A stretch of 50,156 nucleotides of DNA from Clostridia bacterium. GTDB taxonomy: Bacteria; Bacillota; Clostridia; Christensenellales; CAG-138. Under the pieces are notes generated by a model that saw nothing but the letters and a program-made list of their open reading frames with translations, was not told where the DNA came from and did no database searches. Below, in pieces: positions 1 to 7,871 of this stretch; position 1 is the stretch's first letter; every line of letters begins with the position of its first letter. The stretch lies in assembly GCA_017428025.1 (NCBI GenBank), contig JAFRRO010000028.1, forward strand, positions 67,304-117,459. Reading direction: 5' to 3'. Both the position numbers and the translations under genes were made by a program.

Positions 1-260
1 ACAAACTGCGGATCCGTCCAGTCATATTCCGCATATACGCCGAGCCGTTTGGAATCCGGATCCGGCGAAAAACCGTACACCGCGTCGGGGTTTTCCACGA
101 CGTCCTTCATCGCTTCCGGATTTTCCCGCGGATTGTGCACGTAAGAGAATGCGCCGTCGGAAGCCGGGTTCGTTTCGTCCTTCCCGGAACCGGCCGCGCA
201 CCCGCAAAGCAGAAGGAGGATCGATCCCGCAAGGATCAGTGCTCTCATCGTGTTTTTCAT
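1..260 (-). CDS. Lipoprotein of unknown function, N-terminal part (runs off the window)
   Basis: The frame is open from the window edge to an ATG at 260. An ATG at 266 is in frame, but the AGAGG ribosome site lies 8 nt before the 260 start and too close to the other. The protein opens with a short basic segment, a hydrophobic stretch and a lipobox (LLLLCGC), so it should be a lipid-anchored exported protein. After the Cys comes a polar linker and then a conserved-looking stretch with the motif YAEYDWTDP. I do not recognise the family. The C-terminus is missing because the gene leaves the window. Its promoter carries the same 11-bp direct repeats as the signalling genes at 5-9.5 kb, so it probably belongs to that regulon (inference). 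Confidence 0.7.
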   Translation of the reverse strand, partial: MKNTMRALILAGSILLLLCGCAAGSGKDETNPASDGAFSYVHNPRENPEAMKDVVENPDAVYGFSPDPDSKRLGVYAEYDWTDPQF

Positions 261-300
261 TTTCATATCCTCTTTTATGTGCAGATATCTTTTTTTATCT

Positions 301-332
301 ATCATAACCTGTCCAACAAATGTCCAACAAAA
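301..332 (-). promoter_or_regulatory. Direct-repeat promoter driving the lipoprotein gene
   Basis: On the minus strand two copies of TTTGTTGGAC follow each other with an 11-bp period and are followed after 4 nt by a -10 box TATGAT (301-306). The upstream repeat occupies the -35 position. The same arrangement, including the 4-nt gap, occurs at 9467-9498. Predicted start of transcription is near 294, giving a leader of about 34 nt. Confidence 0.65.
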
Positions 333-394
333 GCCTGCGCGTCGAACGCGGCGCAATGAGACGGGGCAAACCCTGTTGGACATTTGTTGGACAG
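309..394. repeat. Perfect 21-bp inverted repeat made of two direct-repeat regulatory sites
   Basis: Arm 309-329 and arm 374-394 are exact reverse complements separated by 44 bp. Each arm contains two GTCCAAC units 11 bp apart. The leftward arm serves the lipoprotein promoter. The rightward arm sits just before the phosphatase gene at 447. This looks like a divergent pair of activator sites rather than a terminator, because there is no T-run and the loop is long. Confidence 0.7.
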
Positions 395-407
395 AGCTTG
401 CTATATT
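374..407 (+). promoter_or_regulatory. Direct-repeat promoter driving the HAD phosphatase gene
   Basis: Two TGTTGGAC units 11 bp apart (374-394) precede an extended -10 (TGC then TATATT, 399-407). The gap between repeat and -10 is 9 nt here rather than the 4 nt seen in the leftward copies, so this promoter is less certain. Confidence 0.45.
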
Positions 408-446
408 GTTTTTCCGTATCATGAGAAAATGAGGGAACAAGGGAAA

Positions 447-1577
447 ATGAACACAACAAAGCAACTCAGGATCTGGCGCTGTGTCGCCGCCGTACTCTTT
501 TGCGCGCTGATCTTCGTCAGCGTTCTGTACGCCTTCGGCGTCGGCTGGAAGCAGCCTTCAGAAGCGCCGAAGGATGAAGCCGCGCCCCTGTCGCTGTGGA
601 ACGAGGGCTCCGGCGCAAAGCAGGCGCTGATCGACTACGTCACCGCGGTCACGACCGAGGGCGGCAAGGACTATATTCCGGAAAAGGACCGCATCGCCGT
701 GTTCGACATGGACGGCACGCTCACCTGCGAGACGTACTATACCTATTACGACACGATGATGTTCATCGAATACTGTCTCGTCGACCACCCGGAGCGCGTT
801 TCGGACGAGCTGAAGCAGGTCGCCACCGCCATTCAGCCGGGCTATCTTGCCGACGAGACGCTTGCGAGAAACTTCGCAAAGGCTTACGCGGGCATGACGG
901 TGGAGGAATTCTCCGCGTACGTCGAGGAATTCGGCAAAAAGAACACGCAGAGCTTTGAAAACATGCGCTACATCGACAACTTCTATCTGCCGATGGTCGA
1001 GCTGGTGGAATACCTCTACAGGAACGGGTTCGAGATCTGGGTCATCAGCGGAACCGAGCGCACGACGACCCGCGCGATCGTCGCCAATTCGCCCATCCGG
1101 GATTACGTTTTGCCGGAGCACGTGATCGGTACGGACTTCGAGGTCAAGCAGAAGGGACACGAGGACGAGCCGTCCAACATGGATTTCAAGTATGAAAACG
1201 GCGACGAGCTGGTGCTGACCGGCGGCTTTATCCAGAAGAACCTGAACGCCAACAAGTCCATCTATATCGAGCGCGAGATCGGGCAGCGTCCCGTTTTGGC
1301 GTTCGGCAACAGCGGCAGCGATACGAGCATGATGAACTATACGATCGACGCAAGAAATCCGTACCGCGCCGAGGCGTACATGGTCGTTGCCGACGACAAT
1401 TTCCGCGAATGGGGCAAGCAGGACTGGGACGCAAAGTCCGCAGACTACGCCGCGAAGGGCTTCATCCCGATTTCCATGAAGAGCGACTTTGCCGCGATCT
1501 ATCCGGACGGCGTCGTGAAGGCGAAGGAGCAGTACGTGCCCTTTGTGCTTGACGAGGCGCTTGCGCCGGCGGCATAA
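447..1577 (+). CDS. Membrane-anchored HAD-superfamily phosphatase
   Basis: This 376-residue protein has an N-terminal transmembrane/signal anchor (about residues 10-32), so the catalytic part probably faces outside. HAD motifs are complete: DMDGTLT near residue 87 (nucleophile and general acid Asp), ISGT near 199 (motif II Ser/Thr), a Lys near 268 (motif III) and GNSGSDTSMM near 287 (motif IV acidic pair). It resembles the phosphoserine-phosphatase-like subclass; the substrate cannot be read. The ATG at 447 has GAGGGA 10 nt upstream. The longer frame from 384 would start inside the promoter repeats and is rejected. The next gene follows after 16 nt, so the two are probably co-transcribed. Confidence 0.85.
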   Translation: MNTTKQLRIWRCVAAVLFCALIFVSVLYAFGVGWKQPSEAPKDEAAPLSLWNEGSGAKQALIDYVTAVTTEGGKDYIPEKDRIAVFDMDGTLTCETYYTYYDTMMFIEYCLVDHPERVSDELKQVATAIQPGYLADETLARNFAKAYAGMTVEEFSAYVEEFGKKNTQSFENMRYIDNFYLPMVELVEYLYRNGFEIWVISGTERTTTRAIVANSPIRDYVLPEHVIGTDFEVKQKGHEDEPSNMDFKYENGDELVLTGGFIQKNLNANKSIYIEREIGQRPVLAFGNSGSDTSMMNYTIDARNPYRAEAYMVVADDNFREWGKQDWDAKSADYAAKGFIPISMKSDFAAIYPDGVVKAKEQYVPFVLDEALAPAA

Positions 1578-1593
1578 CGGAACGGGCGGGAAA

Positions 1594-2475
1594 ATGAAAA
1601 AAAGACGGATCGCGATCCTGTTGGTCTGCGCGCTGCTGATCGGCATCGGGTCTTTCGGCTGCGCAAAGCAGGAGCCGCCGAAGGAGACGCTTGTGAAAAC
1701 GGTAACGATCGGAGAAACGGAAATGGATTGTCTGCACTTTGGCAACGAAACCGGCGAAAAGCTCGTCATTCTGCCGGGGCTGGCGCTGAAAAGCGTCATG
1801 GGCTCCGCCGAAGGGATCGTCTCCGCGTATGCGCTTCTCGCAAAGGAGTACGACGTGTATCTGTTCGACCACGTCAAGGAGGAACCGGAAGGGTACACGA
1901 TTGCGGACATGGCAAAGGATACGCTTGCCGCGTTCGATGCGCTGGGGCTCGATCGCGTGCATCTGATGGGCGTTTCCATGGGCGGCATGGTCGCGCAGAG
2001 AATTGCGGTCGACGCGCCGGAGCGGGTATCGTCGCTGATCCTTTGCTCCACGGCGATGAACGTGACGCACGGCAATCGGGAAGCGTTCGCAAAATGGATC
2101 GCGCTTGCCGAGGCGCGGAACACGTCCGCGCTGATGGAAGCCTTCGGCGAAAGCGTCTATACGCCGTCGTTCTATGCGCAGTACAAGGATGCGATCGTCG
2201 CTTCGGGCGAAGGCGCGGCCGAGCGGGATTTTACGAATTTTCTGATTTCCGCAAACGCGGTTTTGTCCTTTGACGCTTCGGACGAGATCCAAAGGATCGC
2301 CTGTCCGGCGCTTGTGCTCGGCGCAGGGGAGGATCGCGTGCTGGGCGCGCAGGCTTCTTACGATCTGATCGAAGCGCTGCATTGCGAATCCTATATCTAT
2401 GAGGGATACGGACACGCCGTCTACGACGAAGCGCCGGATTATCTTGAACGCATCGCCGCATTCCTGAAAAAATAG
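1594..2475 (+). CDS. Alpha/beta-hydrolase lipoprotein
   Basis: This 293-residue protein has a lipoprotein signal ending at a Cys near residue 24 (GSFGCAK), so it is expected on the outer face of the membrane. The fold signature is clear: nucleophile elbow GVSMGG with Ser near 127, an acidic residue in GAGEDRV near 244 and the catalytic His in GYGHAV near 273, all in canonical order and spacing. The cap region (about 145-215) is helical and sets the substrate, which is unknown; esterase or lipase-like activity is likely. The ATG at 1594 was chosen because the signal peptide starts there. It ends in front of a strong hairpin terminator and forms a two-gene operon with the HAD phosphatase. Confidence 0.85.
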   Translation: MKKRRIAILLVCALLIGIGSFGCAKQEPPKETLVKTVTIGETEMDCLHFGNETGEKLVILPGLALKSVMGSAEGIVSAYALLAKEYDVYLFDHVKEEPEGYTIADMAKDTLAAFDALGLDRVHLMGVSMGGMVAQRIAVDAPERVSSLILCSTAMNVTHGNREAFAKWIALAEARNTSALMEAFGESVYTPSFYAQYKDAIVASGEGAAERDFTNFLISANAVLSFDASDEIQRIACPALVLGAGEDRVLGAQASYDLIEALHCESYIYEGYGHAVYDEAPDYLERIAAFLKK

Positions 2476-2488
2476 AATCCGCGTAAAA

Positions 2489-2519
2489 AATCCGCCCGGG
2501 GAACCTCCCCGGGCGGATT
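2489..2519. terminator. Bidirectional rho-independent terminator between convergent genes
   Basis: TCCGCCCGGGGA pairs with TCCCCGGGCGGA across a 3-nt loop. A-rich sequence lies on the left and T-rich on the right, so it can serve both the rightward hydrolase and the leftward phosphatase operon. Confidence 0.85.
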
Positions 2520-2561
2520 CTGTTTACGGATTTTTCCCCATATTTTTTGACGCAGATAAGG

Positions 2562-3698
2562 TTACGCGCCGAGCTTTGCGCTGAGCATATCAAGCTGCTC
2601 CGCGGTGAGTCCGATCGATTTCAGGTACGAACCGGCTTTTTCCCGCAGGTTCGCCGTTTCAAGATCCTCGACGCCGAACAGGGCGCAAAGCGTCTTCACA
2701 AGGTTGTTTCTCAACAGGATGCCGTAGGTTTCATCCCCCTGCTCGACGTGATAGAAGTTGCGGTACGTCGCCATATAATCCGCCTTGACTTCGTCGGCGG
2801 AAGCGCCGGCAAAGCATTCGAGGATCGCGCACAGCATCCCCGTGCGGTCCTTGCCTTCCTTGCAGTGCACGAGATACGGACCGTCGTTTTCAATCAGAAA
2901 CAGCACGCAGGCTTTGACCTTTTCACCGAATTCGGCGCTTGTAAAATCATAGCCCATCTCGACGTTCAGGATGCGGCATTGGCTGTAATAACTGTCCGCA
3001 AAAGCTTCATACGCCGTCATATCCGCTTCGGAATCGCTGAGATTGATGACGGAGCGGATCCCCGCGCGTTCCGCTGCCCGCATGGCGGGTTCGCATCTTT
3101 CGAGATCGGGATCGATCGGCGAGCTGCTGCGATAAAGAACGTTCTCCCGCATGCCGGTGACCTTGACGGCGCGGAAATTCGCAAAGTCCTCGTCGGAAAG
3201 ATCGGCATAATCCGCGCGCGCGTTCGTCCGCGTGAGATTGCGGGCGTCGTATTCCGCCCGATAGCCCTGCTTTTCCTTCAGGACGATTCCGACCTCGGTG
3301 ACGTTCATATTCCATTGGTAGCCGGGATCCGCCTCGATCGTCTGCTTTTCGGCGATCCCCGTTTCGCTCGCAAAGGAGCCCATATTGATCGCAAGCGTGA
3401 TCTCGTTGTCCTCCGTGTCGAACCGGAGAATCATGCGCCCGACGTCGACGTCGGAATAGGACGTGCCGACAGGAAGCTCGTACGAACGCGCCGCAACCGT
3501 TACGGTAATGATATCGCCGACCTCGATGCCGTTCGCTTTCATCTCTTCAAACGTCGTATCCAGCATCACGTTTCCGGATTTTTTGATCTTCGTGAATCCG
3601 ACGGTAAAGGGTTTTTCCGCTTTTTTACAGCCTGCAGAGAGCAGAACAAGCGACAGGGCGGCAAGAAGAATGCAGACAGATTTACGAATCGCTTTCAT
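2562..3698 (-). CDS. Lipoprotein tyrosine phosphatase with N-terminal SAM_HAT_C-like domain
   Basis: The 378-residue product starts with a lipobox signal (LLSAGCK). Residues about 30-115 resemble the C-terminal beta-barrel of SAM hydroxide adenosyltransferases (ELPVGTSYSDV and LAINMGSFA motifs). The C-terminal two thirds is a Y_phosphatase3-type phosphatase with the P-loop HCKEGKDRTG (Cys near 279, Arg six residues later) and an Asp-rich stretch before it. It should dephosphorylate a protein or small-molecule phosphate outside the cell. It is last in the leftward operon with DUF3592-like proteins and the response regulator, which suggests a role in the same signalling system. The start is an ATG with a weak ribosome site. 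Confidence 0.8.
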   Translation of the reverse strand: MKAIRKSVCILLAALSLVLLSAGCKKAEKPFTVGFTKIKKSGNVMLDTTFEEMKANGIEVGDIITVTVAARSYELPVGTSYSDVDVGRMILRFDTEDNEITLAINMGSFASETGIAEKQTIEADPGYQWNMNVTEVGIVLKEKQGYRAEYDARNLTRTNARADYADLSDEDFANFRAVKVTGMRENVLYRSSSPIDPDLERCEPAMRAAERAGIRSVINLSDSEADMTAYEAFADSYYSQCRILNVEMGYDFTSAEFGEKVKACVLFLIENDGPYLVHCKEGKDRTGMLCAILECFAGASADEVKADYMATYRNFYHVEQGDETYGILLRNNLVKTLCALFGVEDLETANLREKAGSYLKSIGLTAEQLDMLSAKLGA

Positions 3699-3719
3699 CT
3701 ATTTTTCCATCCGTTCCGA

Positions 3720-4037
3720 TCATTTCATCAGAATCGCAAAATGCGGCTTTTCGGGCAGGTATTTGATCCGAACGCGGTCGCCCTCGCGCGCACGTTCCGG
3801 GGCGCTGATCAGCCGCGCCTCCACGGTGTTGCCCTGTTGATCGAGGTAGGTGACGTAGCAGGTCTCCGTAAAGTCGGTGCCGCCCTCGGACGACGTCGTC
3901 TGCTCCTCCTCGATGCGGGAAATAACCGCGTCCGCCTCCACGCCGCTTTTGCGGATCTTATTGTTGCGCAGGATCGTATAGACCGCAGCTGCGATGATGA
4001 CCAAGGCGACCCCGCCGAAAATCAGATATTCCTTCAC
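3720..4037 (-). CDS. Small DUF3592-like membrane protein
   Basis: A 105-residue protein begins with one transmembrane helix (about residues 4-23). A small beta-rich domain of the kind seen in DUF3592 proteins follows (ADAVISRIEEE, then YVTYLDQQGNTVEA and RVRIKYLPEKP). The initiator is GTG, with GGAGGG 8 nt upstream. The function of the family is not established. It lies between the response regulator and the tyrosine phosphatase and shares its domain type with the larger protein at 4921-5964, so the two may act together at the membrane (inference). Confidence 0.7.
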   Translation of the reverse strand: MKEYLIFGGVALVIIAAAVYTILRNNKIRKSGVEADAVISRIEEEQTTSSEGGTDFTETCYVTYLDQQGNTVEARLISAPERAREGDRVRIKYLPEKPHFAILMK

Positions 4038-4091
4038 TTTAAAACCCTCCGGATCTTTCCCGTTTTCGGAAAGCCGCGCGGCTTTCGTTCG

Positions 4092-4907
4092 TTACAGTCT
4101 GCGCTGCATGCGGTCTAAGAACGCTTCGGTCGTGCTTGCCCACGAATAGGCGTTCATGTATTCGCCGCGGTAGGTGTTGATCGCGTTGACGTCGCCGCCC
4201 AAGAAGCGGTAGAGATCGCAGTCCAGCTTTTCGGGACAGATGCGCAAAGCGCCCTGCTTCATTTCGAGGACGTCCTCCGCGCCGACGCTTTTCAGCGTTG
4301 CGCGCAGCGAGCGGATGACGACGTCGAGCTGCTTCTGCATCGAGCGGTCGTAAACGCCCTCCTCCCACAGCACGGCAAACGCCGTCGCGCGGGTGATGCT
4401 GCCGCCCTGCCGATCGATGAGATACGCCAAAAGCTCCTTTGCTTTTGACCGCGGAAAAGCGACCACCTGCCCGTTTGCGTAGAGATCGAATTCACCGAAC
4501 GTGCGCGCATAGATCTGCGCGCGCCTTTCGGACGGGCCGCTCTGCTCGCCGCGCCAGCGCATGGCGTGATCGACCTCCTCCTTGAGCCGCTGCTTGTTGA
4601 CCGGCTTCAGAAGGTATCCCGATGCGTGCAGCCGGAACGCGTCCACGGCATATTCCGAATAGCCGGTCAGGAAGATGATCGAAAGATTCGGATCGGTTTC
4701 GCGAAGGCGCGCGGCAAGCTCGATGCCATTCATGTCCGGCAGGTTGATGTCGAGCAGAGCGATATCCGCCATGTGGTCTTCAAGCCAGCGGAGAGCGTCC
4801 GCCGCTTTTTCAAAGCCGCAGACCTCAGGCGCGTTCGGGAGCTCCCGGCAAAGCGCGACGGTCATATTCAGGATCAGCGGTTCGTCGTCGATGCAGATGA
4901 TCTTCAT
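4092..4907 (-). CDS. Response regulator with CheY receiver and SARP-type DNA-binding output
   Basis: Residues 1-118 form a receiver: acidic pocket DD at 7-8, phosphoacceptor Asp53 in LLDINLP, and the KP motif at about 105. After a linker, residues about 132-230 form a winged helix of the OmpR/SARP kind (FGEFDLYANGQVVAFPRSKAKELLAYLI, then a recognition-helix region rich in Arg and Lys) with only a short remainder of the bacterial transcriptional activation domain. It is the only obvious DNA-binding output of the island, and SARP proteins bind direct repeats with 11-bp spacing placed at -35. The GTCCAACAAAT repeats at three or four promoters here are therefore its best candidate sites (inference). 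The likely partner is the kinase at 9575-10831. Confidence 0.85.
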   Translation of the reverse strand: MKIICIDDEPLILNMTVALCRELPNAPEVCGFEKAADALRWLEDHMADIALLDINLPDMNGIELAARLRETDPNLSIIFLTGYSEYAVDAFRLHASGYLLKPVNKQRLKEEVDHAMRWRGEQSGPSERRAQIYARTFGEFDLYANGQVVAFPRSKAKELLAYLIDRQGGSITRATAFAVLWEEGVYDRSMQKQLDVVIRSLRATLKSVGAEDVLEMKQGALRICPEKLDCDLYRFLGGDVNAINTYRGEYMNAYSWASTTEAFLDRMQRRL

Positions 4908-4920
4908 GGGAATTGCGGGT

Positions 4921-5964
4921 TTATTCGCCCTTCAGCGTGTTGAACAGCGCTTTTCTCGTGCCGCCGGACGCGTCGCTTGCTTCGGTCCGCGCGAACGCGA
5001 GAATGGTCAAAAACAGCAGCTCGAGGTTCTGTTCCTTTGTCCAGACGCGGTAAAAGCCCTTGGCAGGGATCGCGCTTGCGATCTTGTGCGCTTCAGCATC
5101 CTCTTCGTGTACGTACTGGCTCGTGCTTTCCACGCGCGCAAGCTCCGCGTCGTCGCGGCAGACCGTGAAGTTCACGCCGATGAGCTTGCCGCTGCCGCCG
5201 CCGATCTTCGATTTCACGTCGATGCCGTTGCGCTTCAAGTGCTTCCAGACGTCCTCGCCGTCGAACTTGAACGTATGGTTGTTGTCGATGAGCAGCGAGT
5301 TCCATTCGGTCGATTCCTCGTGACCGACGAGATGCGCCTTCGTGACGTTGTTGACGTGATCGATGAAGTCGAACTCATACGGCGAGGTCAGGCTGTGCTT
5401 GGTCATGACCGCCTCGAACAGCACGCTGCGGTTCGCGTCCTCGATCCGGTGTCCCGCCTTCAGCGTGCCGAGATCGGTCAAAAAGTACAGCTCGCGCTCT
5501 TCGCCCGAAACGGACGGCGCATAGACCGCTTCCTTGCCGACGTTTTCCGTCTCTTTGAGCTTTTTCAGCTTGATCCGGCCGATGACGATCGAAGCGACCG
5601 CGACCGCAAGGATCACGACGCCCGCGATCAGCACGTAGATGCCGAAGCCGTTTCCGGAATGCACCTCGCTCGGGTTGTTCGGATCATACAGGACGTTGAT
5701 CGTTTTGCCGACCTTGTAGGAGGGACTGTAGGAACCGAGCTCTTCGACGTACTCCGTTCCGTTGACGGTGTATTTGACTTTGACCGTGTACTGCGTATCG
5801 TCGTCCTCGAAGAGCTTTTCCTGCTCCTCGATCGAAACGATCTCGGCGGTCGTTTTCTCAAAGCCCTTCGAGTGGAAGAACGTAAGATACACGCCCGCAG
5901 CGATTGCGATGAGCGCGATTACAAGTGCAATATAACGCAGACGGATGCCCCTGAGTGAAACCAT
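4921..5964 (-). CDS. DUF3592-like two-helix membrane protein
   Basis: The 347-residue protein has a transmembrane helix near residues 10-30, an extracytoplasmic DUF3592-type beta domain (about 35-105, with YTVKVKYTVNGTEYVEEL and INVLYDPNNPSEV), a second helix (about 107-130) and a cytoplasmic domain of about 215 residues that I do not recognise. That domain contains LTDLGTLKAGHRIEDANRS and an acidic C-terminal half. The start has AAAGGAGAA at good distance. The gene heads the run that includes the response regulator, 13 nt upstream of it, and a degenerate copy of the 11-bp direct repeat lies before it. A sensor or membrane-stress role is possible but unproven. Confidence 0.7.
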   Translation of the reverse strand: MVSLRGIRLRYIALVIALIAIAAGVYLTFFHSKGFEKTTAEIVSIEEQEKLFEDDDTQYTVKVKYTVNGTEYVEELGSYSPSYKVGKTINVLYDPNNPSEVHSGNGFGIYVLIAGVVILAVAVASIVIGRIKLKKLKETENVGKEAVYAPSVSGEERELYFLTDLGTLKAGHRIEDANRSVLFEAVMTKHSLTSPYEFDFIDHVNNVTKAHLVGHEESTEWNSLLIDNNHTFKFDGEDVWKHLKRNGIDVKSKIGGGSGKLIGVNFTVCRDDAELARVESTSQYVHEEDAEAHKIASAIPAKGFYRVWTKEQNLELLFLTILAFARTEASDASGGTRKALFNTLKGE

Positions 5965-6010
5965 AGAAATTCTCCTTTGCAGTTTTTACGAGGGTATTCA
6001 AACACGCGCC

Positions 6011-6032
6011 GTCCGACAAACGTCCGACAGCG
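6011..6032 (-). promoter_or_regulatory. Degenerate direct-repeat regulatory site upstream of the response-regulator operon
   Basis: GTCCGACAAAC followed directly by GTCCGACAGCG repeats with the same 11-bp period as the sites at 309-332 and 9477-9498, with one consistent A-to-G change per unit. No good -10 box lies 4 nt away, so this may be an operator rather than the full promoter. It would place the regulator gene under its own control (inference). Confidence 0.4.
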
Positions 6033-6057
6033 ATGCGTTCGTTTTGATGCGGCGGTT

Positions 6058-6354
6058 TTATTCGATCGTCAGAATATCGGAAAATCCGGTGACCTCGAAG
6101 ATCTCCATGATGATCTCGTTGGCGTTTCTGACCTTCATGACGCCCTGCCGGTTCATCGTCTTCTGCGCGGCAAGAAGCACGCGAAGCCCTGCGGAAGAGA
6201 TGTAGTCGAGCTTCTCGAAATCAAAGGTCAGCTCGGTAACGCCTTCGAGCGCATCCTTCAGCGTTTCCTCGAGGCTCGGCGCGGTCATGGTGTCCAGTCT
6301 GCCCTCAAGCGCCACGGTCAGCGCAGTTCCGTTTTTCTCCTGATGAATGGTCAT
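6058..6354 (-). CDS. STAS-domain anti-sigma factor antagonist-like protein
   Basis: This 98-residue single STAS domain has the classic order of beta strand, helix and the phosphorylatable loop YISSAGLRVLL (Ser53/Ser54). In RsbV/SpoIIAA systems this Ser is phosphorylated by an HATPase-type kinase and dephosphorylated by a PP2C phosphatase. Start: GAGAGGAG 7 nt before ATG. It sits 13 nt downstream of the HATPase-like gene at 6368, giving a kinase/antagonist-type pair. No sigma factor or PP2C gene is seen nearby, so the output of the switch is unclear and may be another regulator. Confidence 0.85.
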   Translation of the reverse strand: MTIHQEKNGTALTVALEGRLDTMTAPSLEETLKDALEGVTELTFDFEKLDYISSAGLRVLLAAQKTMNRQGVMKVRNANEIIMEIFEVTGFSDILTIE

Positions 6355-6367
6355 ATTGGTTCTCCTC

Positions 6368-6985
6368 TCAGAATGTTTTTTCGATAACCATCTCCACGTT
6401 GTTTCTGCGGATAAAGATCTTCACGTCGTCGGCGAGCTTTGCCGTGATCGACTTTTCCAGCTCGTCCCATTTTTCCGGTTCCTTCTCTTTGTTTTCCGTG
6501 ACCGCGTCCCGGTATGCGCGAAGCGACCAGCCGTACAGCATGGCGTTCGGCGACATGTCCATCGACTCGTCAAAGTCGATCACGTCCACGTAGGAATAGC
6601 CGTATCCCATTTCGGCGACGGCAGCGGGAACGTACGATTCCGACATCGTCGTCAGGATCTCCCTGAGCCGTCCCATAAAGCCCTTCGCCGCGGCGTTTTT
6701 GCCGGACGAGCTTGCCTTGAGAAGCGCTTCGCGAAGCGCGCGCGTCACGATGGTCTGCGTCTCAAGATGCAACGAAAACACCCGGCCCTCCGACTCGATC
6801 CAATAGCGGAACCGTTCGTCGCCGACCAGCGTTTTGAGCATGCCGGTCATCTCCTCGGCAAGCAGCCTTAATCGCAGCGCCTGCTTCGGCTCCAGCCCCC
6901 GATACGCGGCCGCGCGTTCGGTTTCCTCGAGTACGCGCGTAAAGCCCGTTCCGTTTGCCGTGATTTCAATAACGTCTGTTTTCAT
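6368..6985 (-). CDS. HATPase-like (anti-sigma kinase-type) protein, divergent
   Basis: The 205-residue protein has an early helix LRLRLLAEEMTGMLKTLVGD that matches the N-box helix of RsbW/SpoIIAB-type ATPases, a strand region FRYWIESEGRVFSLHLE, and a final strand VKIFIRRNNVEMVIEK. The central region (about residues 90-170) replaces the usual ATP-lid motifs; no clear DxGxG is present, so ATP binding is uncertain. It directly precedes the STAS gene at 6058, as kinase and antagonist genes often do. Good ribosome site (GGAGAA). It is probably one half of a partner-switching module (inference). Confidence 0.6.
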   Translation of the reverse strand: MKTDVIEITANGTGFTRVLEETERAAAYRGLEPKQALRLRLLAEEMTGMLKTLVGDERFRYWIESEGRVFSLHLETQTIVTRALREALLKASSSGKNAAAKGFMGRLREILTTMSESYVPAAVAEMGYGYSYVDVIDFDESMDMSPNAMLYGWSLRAYRDAVTENKEKEPEKWDELEKSITAKLADDVKIFIRRNNVEMVIEKTF

Positions 6986-7005
6986 TCGATCTTCTCCGAT
7001 TTTCG

Positions 7006-7866
7006 TTACTTGATTGCCTGTAAAAACGCGGTCATCCCGTTCGGGATCTCCGTTGTACCGTCCATGCCGGTATCGCCCAATCCGACCAGCTTGTTGCTTC
7101 CGTGATAATCGCTGCCCGCCGTGACGTACAGGTCGAACGCTTCGGCAAGCGCGAGCACCTCGATGCGCAGCTTTTCCGAATATCCGGAATAGAATCCCTC
7201 AAGACCCGAAAGCCCGAAGCCCATCAGCTTCCTGACACGGGCACGAAGATCGTTTCCGAGGATCAGCTGATTGCCGTTCCCGAACGGCGGATGCGCCAGC
7301 ACCGGTATGCCGCCGCTTTCCGAGATCGCGCGGATCGCGTCCTCCGGGCGGACGTATTCCTCCGCAAAGTGCGCCTGATTGAGATACGTCCGGATCGCCT
7401 CGTTCCGGTCCTTTGCGTAGCCCTTTGAAACCATCAGGTTCGCTATGTGCGGCTTTCCGGGATTGTCCGCATTCATCAGCGTTTCGGTCTCCGCGTCGGA
7501 GAAGATGAACCCGAACCGGTCCTTCAGAAACGCCAGCCTTTTCATGAGCTTTTGCATGCGGAAGTCGTGCCCCTGCCGCACGATCGCGTTGATCGCCTCC
7601 GCGTCCGGAGCATAGCCGTAGCCGAGGACGTGATACTGTCCTTCCTCATCCTTGCAGGAAAACTCCACGCCCGTGATGAACGCGGGATCGTTCGCCGTCC
7701 GCGCCGCAAGCACGCGCCTGCAGCCCTCGACCGCGTCGTGATCCGTGACCGAAAACAGCCCGATCCCGGCCGCCTTGACGCGCGCGAGGATCGCTTCCGG
7801 TGTATCGGTTCCGTCGGAAACGGTCGTGTGCATATGCAGATCGATTTTCGGGAATCGTTCGGTCAT
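7006..7866 (-). CDS. PHP-domain phosphoesterase (RNase AM / TrpH type)
   Basis: The 286-residue protein shows the PHP metal-site motifs in order: DLHMHTTVSDGTD near the N-terminus, SVTDHDAV near residue 42, GVEFSC near 68, an internal His in AHPPFG near 193, and GSDYHG near 255. Relatives hydrolyse phosphoesters of short nucleic acids or 3',5'-bisphosphonucleotides. The ATG at 7866 is used here; an in-frame TTG at 7875 would overlap the upstream stop codon. It is tightly linked to the STAS-kinase-HATPase gene, 5 nt away, suggesting co-translation and perhaps a nucleotide-signal role, although such genes also occur in unrelated contexts. Confidence 0.85.
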   Translation of the reverse strand: MTERFPKIDLHMHTTVSDGTDTPEAILARVKAAGIGLFSVTDHDAVEGCRRVLAARTANDPAFITGVEFSCKDEEGQYHVLGYGYAPDAEAINAIVRQGHDFRMQKLMKRLAFLKDRFGFIFSDAETETLMNADNPGKPHIANLMVSKGYAKDRNEAIRTYLNQAHFAEEYVRPEDAIRAISESGGIPVLAHPPFGNGNQLILGNDLRARVRKLMGFGLSGLEGFYSGYSEKLRIEVLALAEAFDLYVTAGSDYHGSNKLVGLGDTGMDGTTEIPNGMTAFLQAIK

Positions 7867-7871
7867 GCGCG

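Noticed and set aside
5628..5861. 77-codon minus-strand frame rich in Arg and Ser
   Set aside because: Out of frame inside the DUF3592-like gene; a shadow.
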